64,000 bases of DNA, from assembly GCF_002338065.1 (NCBI RefSeq), contig NZ_DDHJ01000014.1:302368-366367 (forward strand), in the 5' to 3' direction. This stretch comes from Pseudomonas sp. UBA1879. Its GTDB lineage: Bacteria > Pseudomonadota > Gammaproteobacteria > Pseudomonadales > Pseudomonadaceae. Positions 28,721 through 37,144 of this stretch are shown piece after piece (position 1 is the first letter of the stretch; each line of letters opens with the position of its first letter). The notes under the pieces were generated by a model that was given only the letters and a program-made list of their open reading frames with translations, was not told the origin of the DNA and made no database searches. A program made the translations under genes and the position numbers.

Positions 28721-30340
28721 ATGTTCACGGCTTCATCGCAATTACGCTCAGTCTTTTATCGTCCTTCGCTCCTGGCTTTGCTCGCGGCGTTGTTGAGTGC
28801 TGTTGTGCTATTGGCGGGCAGTTTCGGGCTGGCGATGCATCAGGCCAAGCAGGAAGAAAGCGCGCAAATGAACGCTCAGGGCGAGCGCTTCCTGGTGCGC
28901 CTCGAGCAGCTTTTCGGCCAGCTTCGCGCAGGCCTCGATCAGTTGGAAGCTCAGCCTTTACGGGGTTGCAGCCCCCAAATGGTTGAACAGCTGCGTCAGG
29001 TCAACTCGCGCTATCGCTTCATTTATGAAGTGGCGTATGTGAGCGACACGCAGACGTGTTCCAGTTGGACCCGCGAAAGCATGATCGGCAAGCGCCGCGC
29101 GCCGGACATTCGTGGCCCCACTTATGACTATTGGCTAAACACCTCCACTCAGCCAGACGACAACCTCGCCTCGCTGATGCTGGGGCGTGGTGATTTTCGC
29201 GTGTCGACGTCTCGTGGGCACCTGACCGATGTGGTCGATCTGCCTGCCGGCGGCAGTCTGGTGGTCGTGCTCGACCAGGGCAAAAAAGCCGTGCCGGTGC
29301 TGGGCCCTCCGCAGTCTTGGCCCCCTACCCCCGATTGGTCCCCGACCACCGTTGAAACACTGATGACCACTCAGGACAAGTTGGTCTACCGGATGCCCAC
29401 GCAGAGTCCGGAGTATCAGTTAGTGCTCATCACGCCGCGCAACGGCTTGCAGCAAAAAATCACCGGGGCCTGGTGGCTGCTGGTCCCTGCAAGCGTTCTG
29501 GTGTCGCTGTGCATCGGGATTCTGGTGTTGCAGCTCGTTCGTCAACGCCAGTCGCTGGGCGGCGAACTGCACGGCGCGCTGCGCCGGGGTGAGCTGAAAG
29601 TGTTGTATCAACCGATCTTCGATCTTAATACCCGCCTATGCGTGGGCGCTGAGGCGTTGGTGCGTTGGCGACGACCTGACGGCACTCTGACCAGTCCCGA
29701 TTTGTTTATCCCGCTGGCTGAAAATACCGGCCAGATTCGCCAGATCACCGATTTCGTCTTGCAGCAGTTGCTCGAACAGCTTGGGCACCTGCTGCGCGCC
29801 AATCCGCATTTGTATGTGTCGGTGAACCTGGCCGCTTGCGATGTCATGGCTCCGCGTATTGGCCGGGTGACCGCAAAACTGCTGGCGTTGCATCGCGTTG
29901 CTCCTCGGCAGATCGCGTTTGAGGTGACCGAGCGGGGTCTGGTAGACGTTGTGGTCGCGCGCAATCATCTGCAGGCGTTGCGAGATCGTGGGCATCAGGT
30001 GCTGATTGATGACTTTGGGACGGGCTACTGCAGCCTGGCGTATCTGCAAACCCTGCCGGTCGATTGCCTCAAGATCGACAAGGCCTTCATCGACGCCCTC
30101 GGGCATGACGCCGCCAGCAGCGGTGTGGCGCCGCACATCATCCGCATGGCCCACGCGCTGCAATTGCGAGTGATCGCTGAAGGCATCGAATTCGAGTCCC
30201 AGGCGTTGCTGCTCAAGAGCGAAGGCGTCATTTACGGCCAAGGCTGGCTCTTCGCCCGTCCCCTCACCGCCGCCAAATTCACCGAGCTGGTCACCGGTGG
30301 CCGTCGCAATGCCGGGCGCAGGGCCGATGACGTAGCGTGA
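28721..30340 (+). CDS. CSS-domain EAL phosphodiesterase
   Basis: 539-residue membrane protein. A first helix near residues 15-35, a periplasmic CSS domain with Cys in RGCSPQM and the CSS triad in TQTCSSWTR, a second helix near 245-265, then a cytoplasmic EAL domain. EAL motifs appear intact: GAEALVRWRRPDG, SVNLAACD, FEVTERG, IDDFGTGYCSL, LKIDKAF, VIAEGIE. CSS-EAL proteins are switched by periplasmic disulfide state, with the reduced form active. dsbA and a cyclase gene lie just upstream, so a redox-linked c-di-GMP unit is plausible. Confidence 0.9.
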   Translation: MFTASSQLRSVFYRPSLLALLAALLSAVVLLAGSFGLAMHQAKQEESAQMNAQGERFLVRLEQLFGQLRAGLDQLEAQPLRGCSPQMVEQLRQVNSRYRFIYEVAYVSDTQTCSSWTRESMIGKRRAPDIRGPTYDYWLNTSTQPDDNLASLMLGRGDFRVSTSRGHLTDVVDLPAGGSLVVVLDQGKKAVPVLGPPQSWPPTPDWSPTTVETLMTTQDKLVYRMPTQSPEYQLVLITPRNGLQQKITGAWWLLVPASVLVSLCIGILVLQLVRQRQSLGGELHGALRRGELKVLYQPIFDLNTRLCVGAEALVRWRRPDGTLTSPDLFIPLAENTGQIRQITDFVLQQLLEQLGHLLRANPHLYVSVNLAACDVMAPRIGRVTAKLLALHRVAPRQIAFEVTERGLVDVVVARNHLQALRDRGHQVLIDDFGTGYCSLAYLQTLPVDCLKIDKAFIDALGHDAASSGVAPHIIRMAHALQLRVIAEGIEFESQALLLKSEGVIYGQGWLFARPLTAAKFTELVTGGRRNAGRRADDVA

Positions 30341-30705
30341 GGCTTTAATCCTGGCCAAAGGCCGCGAAACTTGAAGACCCGGTGCGCCTGACCCACCGCT
30401 TCGCGGCCGTCGTCCCTCCGGCGGCTCCTACTGATTCGGCGCCAGTCGCTAACATGTGCGGTTTACCGCAGTTACAGGGCGAGCCGGCGGACCGGGAGGT
30501 GCAATCCACCGCAATGACAGTAGGAGCCGCCGGAGGCACGACGGCCGCGATGGCGGTGGGTCGGTAAAAGACAAGTCACCTGACCACCGCTTCGCCGCCG
30601 TCGTTTTTCCGGAACCGCCTGCTAGCGCAGCGCCCGTCTGGGATGTGCAACCCACCGCAACGCGAGCGATAGACGCTGAAGGCAGAGTCGGATTAGCAGC
30701 ATCGC
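30341..30705. repeat. Cluster of REP elements
   Basis: Three copies of a GC-rich REP-type unit lie between the converging EAL and kinB genes. They are accgcttcgcggccgtcgtc near 30393, its inverted form near 30520-30560 (gtaggagccgccggaggcac), and a further forward copy near 30584. A second unit, gtgcaa-c/t-ccaccgcaa, recurs near 30499 and 30647. No gene is seen in this gap. Confidence 0.75.
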
Positions 30706-32493
30706 TTACAACGGCAGCGCCATATAGAACTGTGTGCCCTGCCCTGGCCGTGAGTACACGCCCATGCGTCCGCCGTGAAGTTGTACGATTTCTTTGCACA
30801 GGGCCAAGCCTAGCCCTGCCCCACCTTTTTTACGACCCACTTGCACGAAGGGTTCGAAAATCCTCGCTTGTTGGCCATAGGCGATGCCCTCGCCGTTGTC
30901 TTCCACGCTGATGATCAGCCGCTCTCCGTGTCGGCGGGCTTGAAGCCGAATAAGCCCGGATTCGGGGGTGTGGCGAAGGGCGTTGTCGAGCAAGTTGTCC
31001 AGCACCCGCTCCAGTTGAGCCTTGTCGGCTTGCAGGCGTGGCAAAGGTTCCTGCACTTCCAACAGAACCATCACGTCCAGTTCCTGCGCGCTCGCGGCAA
31101 AGCGCTGACGGGCCTCAGTGAGCAGATCGCCCACGTCGCAGGGCGCAAGCGTGAGCTTTTGCAGGCCGTTTTGATAACGCGAAAAATTCAGCAGATCGTT
31201 AATGAGTTGCATCAGACGCTGCATTTCTTCGTTGACGGTCTTGAGTAAATCCGTCTCCCTCGAATCAGGGGCGAAATGCACACGCTCTTGTAACAGGCCG
31301 AACGCCATGTGCATGCCCGTCACCGGGGTCCGTAGTTCATGGGAGGCGCGCAGCACGAACTCGCTGCGCACGCGTTCGAAGGCGCGCTGCTCCGTTACAT
31401 CGTGCAACACCATCACCGCCCCGAGGATATGACCTTTCGTATGACTGACGGGCGTGAGGCTGTACGTCAACAGACGAGTTTCGCCGTCGATGTCGATAGA
31501 TAAGTCTTCCGGCGCTCGCTCCAGCGTTCCGCCACGCAGCACCAGGTATAACTGCTCGTCCAGTTCCGGACGCTGCAGCGCTTCCCCAAGCCCCTGACCC
31601 AAACGCCCTTCCTCCCAGCCCAACTGCCGTTGCGCGACGGGGTTGAGGTGTTCGAGACGCCCTTGACGGTCAATCATCAACAAGCCGTCGTCGATGCTGT
31701 CGAGCACCGCCTGCAAACGCTGTTGCCCTGCCAGCAGCTCATCGACGTTGGTGACCTGATGCTGACGCAATGCCTCGGCCATGATCCCGAAACGTCGAGT
31801 CAACTGGTTCATTTCGGCGGACGACGAGATCGGCAGCATGACCTCGAAGTCGCCTTGGCCAATCTTGTCCGCTGCCTTGGCCAGCGCTTCGATAGGCGCA
31901 CCAAAGCGGCGAGCGATGCCGTGGGCTGTGACGAAGCCGATGGCCAGCACCGCCAGGCCGACCAGGCCCAACAAGGCCGCGACCCATAGAGCGCGGCTAC
32001 GGGAAGCGCTTTCGGCGTGACTGATGTTCTCTAACGCCTGACGGTGGGCGTCCAGCAAGCCGTTGCGCAACGTATTGAAGGCAGCGGTGACCGATTGGTT
32101 GTCGTTCAGTGCATCAGCGCTACTGCCAGCGTTTTCGAGTGCTTTGAGGAAATGCTCGTAGTCGCCCCGCGCTTTTTCAAAGCCACTGTTGGTGTTGGTC
32201 TGCTGATCGTGATCGATGCCCTGATCGAGCAGCTCCTGAAACTGTGCCTGGTTCTGTTTGAGCGCTGTTTGATCCGGCGTGTCTTTGAGCAGCATGACCA
32301 ACTGATCGCCCAGGTTCTGCCGCAGTTTGAGGCCGATATCCAGCGTGATGAAGTTGTCGTGGATCGAATCCTCCTGGGATTTGGCCATCTGCATGACGCT
32401 GACCAGCCCCAGCGACAGGCCAAATAACGCGACCGTCATCAGCGCCGAGATGCTGAGAAAGAGTCGAGTACGCAACTTCATCGCGAACCTCAT
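30706..32493 (-). CDS. kinB: Sensor histidine kinase/phosphatase KinB
   Basis: 595-residue membrane kinase, partner of AlgB and a negative control on alginate. TM1 is at about 10-30 and TM2 at about 165-190, with a periplasmic helical domain between. HAMP, PAS (about 255-350), the phosphoacceptor HELRTPVTGM near 383, and HATPase with DNLLDNALRH and KKGGAGLGLALCK follow. It follows algB by 10 bases in the same operon. Confidence 0.95.
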   Translation of the reverse strand: MRFAMKLRTRLFLSISALMTVALFGLSLGLVSVMQMAKSQEDSIHDNFITLDIGLKLRQNLGDQLVMLLKDTPDQTALKQNQAQFQELLDQGIDHDQQTNTNSGFEKARGDYEHFLKALENAGSSADALNDNQSVTAAFNTLRNGLLDAHRQALENISHAESASRSRALWVAALLGLVGLAVLAIGFVTAHGIARRFGAPIEALAKAADKIGQGDFEVMLPISSSAEMNQLTRRFGIMAEALRQHQVTNVDELLAGQQRLQAVLDSIDDGLLMIDRQGRLEHLNPVAQRQLGWEEGRLGQGLGEALQRPELDEQLYLVLRGGTLERAPEDLSIDIDGETRLLTYSLTPVSHTKGHILGAVMVLHDVTEQRAFERVRSEFVLRASHELRTPVTGMHMAFGLLQERVHFAPDSRETDLLKTVNEEMQRLMQLINDLLNFSRYQNGLQKLTLAPCDVGDLLTEARQRFAASAQELDVMVLLEVQEPLPRLQADKAQLERVLDNLLDNALRHTPESGLIRLQARRHGERLIISVEDNGEGIAYGQQARIFEPFVQVGRKKGGAGLGLALCKEIVQLHGGRMGVYSRPGQGTQFYMALPL

Positions 32494-32503
32494 GGGCGCA
32501 CGG

Positions 32504-33850
32504 TCACAGGTTGTACTGCTTGCGTTTGCGGTACAGCGTCGAGGCGTCGATGCCTAGCGTGCGTGCGGCTTGATCGAGTGTGTCGCTGGTGGCCAAGACC
32601 GCGCCGATGTGTGCTTTTTCCAGCTCGTCCAGACTGAGTGCGGCACCCACGCGCGGAGCGTTGTTGGTCGGCTGCTCACCCATCCCCAAATGGCTGATCT
32701 CGACTTTTTCCTGCGGGCAGATGATGCTCGCCCGTTCGATGACGTTGCGAAGCTCGCGGATGTTACCGGGCCAGCGGTAGTTCACCAGCGCGCTGCGGGC
32801 ATCCTCGCTGAAGCCTCTGGCAGGACGGCCATACTCCTTGACGAAGCGGGCGAGAAACCGGTCCGCCAGCGTGAGGATGTCTTCGCCGCGTTCGCGCAAA
32901 GGCGGCAGGTGCAGCGTGATCACGTTCAGGCGGTACAGCAAGTCTTCACGGAAACGGCCTTCGCGAACCATGTCTTCCAGATTCAGGTTGGTGGCCGCGA
33001 GGATGCGCACATCGGCACGACGGGTCACCGGGTCACCCACGCGCTCGTACTCTTTGTCCTGAATGAAACGCAGCAGTTTGGGCTGCAACGTGAGTGGGAA
33101 ATCGCCGATTTCATCGAGGAACAACGTACCGCCGTCTGCCTGGTTCACCCGACCCAGCGTGCTTTCGCTGGCCCCAGTGAACGCGCCGCGACTGTGACCG
33201 AACAGCTCGCTTTCCATCAGCTCGGCCGTGAGCGAAGGACAGTTGATGGTGACGCAAGCCTTTTTCGCCCGTTTGCTCCAGCCGTGGATCGCTCGCGCCA
33301 GCTCGCCTTTACCGGTCCCTGATTCGCCGAGGATCAGAATGTTCGCGTCGGTATTGGCAACCTGACGGGCCGTTTCCAGAATCGCCATCATCGAAGGGCT
33401 GTGGGAATCCAGGCCATCTTTGGGCTTGCGCACCTCGCCTTCCAGCGCTTCCAGACGCGCCGACAATTGACGCACTTCAAGCTGCTTCGCCGTGGCCAGT
33501 CGCAACTGGTCAGGGCTGCACGGTTTCACCAGGTAATCCGCGGCGCCGGCCTGAATGGCGTCGACCGCCGTATCGACAGCCGAATGCGCGGTGACAATCA
33601 CCACGCGCATCCAGGGCGCTTGAATGCGCATCTGCGCCAATACGTCCAGGCCGTTGTCTTCGCCCAGACGCAAATCCAGAAAGCACACATCGAACACCTG
33701 ACGTTGCAACAGCGCCTCTGCCTGAGCCGCGCTGTTGGCGGTGGCGACGCTGTAGCCTTCATCTTCCAGGCAATAGCGGAAGGTGCGAAGGATGGCGGAT
33801 TCATCATCCACAAGCAGAATACGGCCCTGATTCTCAGTGGCTGCTTCCAT
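32504..33850 (-). CDS. algB: NtrC-family response regulator AlgB
   Basis: 448-residue regulator of alginate and virulence genes. The receiver domain has its Asp in VCFLDLRLGED. The AAA+ domain has Walker A LGESGTGKGELAR and GAFTGA in SRGAFTGASE, and the C-terminal HTH is LDQAARTLGIDASTLYRK. The GAFTGA loop is the sigma-54 contact. I took the ATG at 33850 (MEAATENQGRILLVDDE). It forms an operon with kinB. Confidence 0.95.
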   Translation of the reverse strand: MEAATENQGRILLVDDESAILRTFRYCLEDEGYSVATANSAAQAEALLQRQVFDVCFLDLRLGEDNGLDVLAQMRIQAPWMRVVIVTAHSAVDTAVDAIQAGAADYLVKPCSPDQLRLATAKQLEVRQLSARLEALEGEVRKPKDGLDSHSPSMMAILETARQVANTDANILILGESGTGKGELARAIHGWSKRAKKACVTINCPSLTAELMESELFGHSRGAFTGASESTLGRVNQADGGTLFLDEIGDFPLTLQPKLLRFIQDKEYERVGDPVTRRADVRILAATNLNLEDMVREGRFREDLLYRLNVITLHLPPLRERGEDILTLADRFLARFVKEYGRPARGFSEDARSALVNYRWPGNIRELRNVIERASIICPQEKVEISHLGMGEQPTNNAPRVGAALSLDELEKAHIGAVLATSDTLDQAARTLGIDASTLYRKRKQYNL

Positions 33851-34112
33851 TTTTCCTACGCTCCTAAGTAAATGATCTTGGTTAGTCCCGGAAAAATCGG
33901 GCAAGTTGCATGGTTCATTCTGATTGATTCGGCGCGTTGCATGGTAGCTATCTGCGGAAATTTCAGACAGCGCATTGATTTACGCCCTACAAGGTCGGTT
34001 ATCTGTCTCCTACATCGAGCGGGAACTGTTCCTAGGATTGTCGGGTGCAGAACATCCGCGCAAATACAAAGTCTCTCCAGTAGCCCTTTTTGCAATTGTC
34101 TGGAGAACTGCC

Positions 34113-34967
34113 ATGCACCCGTTGAAGAAAATCGTCTTGGCCGTGGCCACCACCGGTTGGCTGGTGACGATGCCCGTTATCGCTCACGCCGCCCAAGGTG
34201 ATCTGCAAACGCAGCTGGCTGAAGCGCGCCAAGAGGGCTCGATCTGGACGGCGTTCGCCCTCAACCGCCATCTGAGCCCGTTCAATATCGGCGTGAAGGT
34301 CGAGCAAGGGACTGCAACGCTTACGGGGAAGGTCGAGAATGCCGTCGACAAGGACTTGGCCACGCAGATTGCGAGCGACACGCAGGGCATCAACAACGTC
34401 GACAACCAATTGCAGATCGACCCGCAGGTAGCGGCTGAACCTGGTACCAAGGCCAATATGGCCCAACGCTTCGACGACGCGACGCTGACGGCAACCATCA
34501 AGTCCAAGCTGCTATGGAACAGCGTGACCGAAGGATTGAACATCGACGTGACCTCCGCCAAGGGTATGGTGACGTTGAAGGGGCAGGCGAAAGATGCTGA
34601 GGCCAAGCAACTGGCCGGCAGCCTGGCGAGCAACACCGATGGCGTGACTGAGGTGAACAACCTCATCAGCGTCAGCGCTCGCGACACCCAAGCGATCAAG
34701 GAGCAGAACGAAGCCCAGGCCAGCAGCGTCCGCGAGGAATTCAGCGATGCGTGGATCACGAGCAAGGTGAAATCGAGCCTGATCTACAGCCGCAATCTCG
34801 ATGGACTCAATATAAAAGTGGAAACCAAAAGCGGCGTTGTCAGCCTGGATGGGGTGGTTGCCAATTACGCCGAGAAAGAGCTGGCTGTTGAAATCGCACG
34901 AAACATTCGTGGGGTCAAAGGTGTAGACGCCGATACGTTGCGGGTGATGACCCGCACTGCGGGGTAA
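34113..34967 (+). CDS. Triple-BON-domain periplasmic protein, OsmY-like
   Basis: 284-residue secreted protein with a signal peptide ending IAHAAQ and three BON domains (about residues 45-110, 125-195 and 210-280). Each has the pattern ..L..NIGVKVEQGTATLTGKVE, LNIDVTSAKGMVTLKGQ, LNIKVETKSGVVSLDGV. BON proteins bind phospholipid and help envelope stress survival. Start at 34113 gives the signal peptide. It diverges from algB. Confidence 0.85.
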   Translation: MHPLKKIVLAVATTGWLVTMPVIAHAAQGDLQTQLAEARQEGSIWTAFALNRHLSPFNIGVKVEQGTATLTGKVENAVDKDLATQIASDTQGINNVDNQLQIDPQVAAEPGTKANMAQRFDDATLTATIKSKLLWNSVTEGLNIDVTSAKGMVTLKGQAKDAEAKQLAGSLASNTDGVTEVNNLISVSARDTQAIKEQNEAQASSVREEFSDAWITSKVKSSLIYSRNLDGLNIKVETKSGVVSLDGVVANYAEKELAVEIARNIRGVKGVDADTLRVMTRTAG

Positions 34968-35347
34968 CTTAATCCGGCTGTTTTTCTACTGTGGCTGGCG
35001 CGATCCCGTGGGAGCTCGCTGACGAAGGCTGATCAACCTCTGCGACAGTGATCGTTGATGCGGCTGGCTTTTGAGCAGCAAGTTTCCTCCCACAATGTGC
35101 CGTTCTTCGATCTGCAGTCCGTGAACAGCGATCAGACCCCGCGACACTTTGCCCCACCTCTTCGTGCAATACGCACGATGCCAAATGTTGAATCGTGCAG
35201 CTTGCGCGTAGGATGCTTCTCCGAGTCGCTATTAAGCCATTGATTTATATGGTTTTTATCTCGATCAAAAAGCTGGCACACAGGCTGCAATATTCCCTGC
35301 AACAAGGTCTGAACCGCCGACCGACAAGATTGCCTGGAGCCCTTTGC
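34968..35347. other. Intergenic region, BON protein to small membrane protein
   Basis: 380 bases. It holds a degenerate REP-like inverted pair at about 35005-35096 and a sigma-54 promoter at 35274-35289. No convincing gene: the in-frame ATG-like extension to 35195 lies upstream of the promoter and is probably untranslated. Confidence 0.55.
35274..35289 (+). promoter_or_regulatory. Sigma-54 (RpoN) promoter
   Basis: TGGCACACAGGCTGCA has the -24 TGGCAC exact and the -12 TGC with correct spacing (GG and GC 10 bases apart); only one of the two T before GC is changed. It lies 58 bases before the ATG of the 95-residue protein. An NtrC-type activator would be required. Confidence 0.75.
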
Positions 35348-35635
35348 ATGAACACTCAACGCCTCGCCACTCTGCGTATCTCTCCACTGCACCTGCAGCA
35401 AGGTTTGTTCGCCAGTTTGGCGCTGATGATTACGTTGATCGTCGTTCAGCAGTTCGCTCACTGGACCCAGACACACGAAGAAATTGTCCCGGCTCATCAT
35501 GCCTACAGCCATACAGCCCCATTCGCCAAGGCGAGCGCGCTGAAGGCGACTGATGTTGGCCTGAGTCTGCAACCGGTTGAGGACGCAGCTGCTGCCGTCG
35601 AGCAAGCACCGCGTCAACAGAGTTGGGTTTTCTGA
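35348..35635 (+). CDS. Small single-helix membrane protein
   Basis: 95 residues: a polar start with RISPLHLQQG, one membrane helix near 25-45 (LFASLALMITLIVVQQF), then a short polar tail rich in His and Ala. I do not recognise the family. It is the first gene after the sigma-54 promoter; DUF1328 and Ivy genes follow on the same strand. The upstream ATG at 35195 lies before the promoter, so 35348 is the likely start. Confidence 0.65.
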   Translation: MNTQRLATLRISPLHLQQGLFASLALMITLIVVQQFAHWTQTHEEIVPAHHAYSHTAPFAKASALKATDVGLSLQPVEDAAAAVEQAPRQQSWVF

Positions 35636-35720
35636 CCAGCAATGGCACCGACGCCCTACACGAGGGTCAACCCCGATACCTCGTTGTGGCTAGAAATTAA
35701 AAACAGTAAGGAGAATCACC

Positions 35721-35885
35721 ATGTTGAGTTGGGCTATCACATTTCTGATCATCGCTATCGTCGCAGCAGTATTGGGCTTCGGTGGTATCGCAGGCACTGC
35801 AACGGGTATCGCCAAGATTCTCTTTATCGTGTTCCTGGTGATGTTCGTTGTGTCGTTCTTCTTCGGTCGTCGTGGTCGAGGCTGA
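35721..35885 (+). CDS. DUF1328 (YtjA-type) small membrane protein
   Basis: 54 residues, MLSWAITFLIIAIVAAVLGF... with two helices and the end GRRGRG. This is the DUF1328/YtjA pattern. AAGGAG precedes the ATG by 8 bases. Function unknown; homologues respond to osmotic and envelope stress. The gene ends 6 bases before the Ivy gene, so they are probably co-transcribed. Confidence 0.88.
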   Translation: MLSWAITFLIIAIVAAVLGFGGIAGTATGIAKILFIVFLVMFVVSFFFGRRGRG

Positions 35886-35891
35886 CCTGGA

Positions 35892-36359
35892 ATGCTGAAC
35901 AGGCACTTCCATGCCATGGCACTGGTGCTCTTGTCGAGCGCCAGCGCCATGGTTATGGCCGCTAACGATGGTCAGTCGCGGGTAAACGAGCTGTTGAGTT
36001 CCGATGCCCAGTACCGCGATACCTGGTCAACAGTTGTGAAGAAAGAAGAACGGTTGCCCGATTGGGTAATCAACCTGTCCGGTGCATCGGATCAGATGAA
36101 CGCCGTGACTGAAGACAGGGAGCCGTATCTGGTAGGTCCGCTTTGCGAAACTCAGGATACGTGTATTAACAAACGGCTTATTGTGGCGTTCAGCCTTGAT
36201 AAGAAGCATGCCTATGCCATGTTGGTCGAAGTGCCTGCTGGGCTCCCAGCGGACAAATCGCCAACGCGTCATGCTGACTACCGCTTTCTTGGTAAGCCGG
36301 ATGAAGGGATGCAAACCCTTCTCAAAGAGCAGCTTAAGAAAGATCCGAACTGGTACTGA
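35892..36359 (+). CDS. Ivy-family lysozyme inhibitor
   Basis: 155-residue periplasmic protein. Signal peptide to about residue 23 (SASAMVMAAND). LPDWVINLSG and the disulfide loop GPLCETQDTCINKRL match Ivy, which blocks C-type lysozyme. The loop here, CETQDTC, is longer than the CKPHDC of E. coli Ivy and lacks the His, so binding may differ. It follows DUF1328 closely. PA5481 holds this position in P. aeruginosa, as I recall. Confidence 0.72.
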   Translation: MLNRHFHAMALVLLSSASAMVMAANDGQSRVNELLSSDAQYRDTWSTVVKKEERLPDWVINLSGASDQMNAVTEDREPYLVGPLCETQDTCINKRLIVAFSLDKKHAYAMLVEVPAGLPADKSPTRHADYRFLGKPDEGMQTLLKEQLKKDPNWY

Positions 36360-37144
36360 TTTGAATGACGGAAGACCGAATGTCGTTGGGTCTTCCTGAA
36401 AGCCGCACAACCCGAGGAGGGTCTGTGCGTGACCAAGGGGCCGGGGCGTTCTGACCAAAGGAGTGGTCGCAGCGCCTCAGGAGTACAGGGAGTGCTCTCA
36501 CTAACGGGCCGGGTCAGGAAGCCGCACCGCAAGTCCATCGTCCGTCGCCATTGGATTGCGAGCTGACAGTGGACTTGCGACGCGCAAATATCTGCCACCT
36601 CCCCCTTACGCATTCTGCATGCTGATTCCGAGCACCCGCCGTAGGCATGGTCTTGCGCACAGTAGGGCGCGTCACCTCTTCTCTTCTTCGCATATGCACA
36701 ATCGGATCACTAGCATGCTGGCTGTCACAGGTTTGCGCGCGACCGTACATCGATGAATTTGCTCCAACAAGCCATGTGTTGGTCACGGGTGACTGTTTTG
36801 TCACTTGCCTTTGCCTGATTCATATCGAAACGACCGCCAGGCGACGTTTTAGCCACTTCTCAGCAAAATTCGCGAGTCTTGGAGTGCGTCGTTTCACGCT
36901 GTTTAAAGCTAAGTCCTTGATTTGTCTCATACCGATTGCGCATGGGGCAGGCGTTTACGGCATTAGACGCTGATCGTCAGGATGAGAATAGTTGCGCCTT
37001 TTTTCCGCCTGCCCGTAGCTCGGACGCTCATTTACAGAGACCTTCTGGATAGATCCAAGGGTATAGGCTTCGACGCTGCTCTCGTGAGTAGCCCCGGACG
37101 CGTCGGTGAGAAATGTCCACCCCAACTACAACAAGGTTATCGAC
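36360..37144. other. Long intergenic region before gltP
   Basis: 785 bases without a convincing gene. Short frames of 66-108 codons on both strands lack family sequence and ribosome sites. A 5-bp hairpin GGTCACGGGTGACC-like element is near 36780. The gltP promoter must lie in its right part. Confidence 0.5.

Noticed and set aside
30341..30705. CRISPR-like repeats
   Set aside because: Copies are inverted, imperfect and unevenly spaced; they match REP elements, and no cas genes are nearby.
34021..34050. Possible AlgU promoter before the BON gene (GAACTG ...)
   Set aside because: The -35 has one mismatch and no TCTGA-like -10 at 16-17 bases.
35195..35347. Upstream extension of the 95-residue protein
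   Set aside because: It lies before and across the sigma-54 promoter and has no better ribosome site.
36715..36740. Possible sigma-54 site TGGCTGTCACAGGTTTGC
   Set aside because: GG to GC spacing is 13, not 10, bases.
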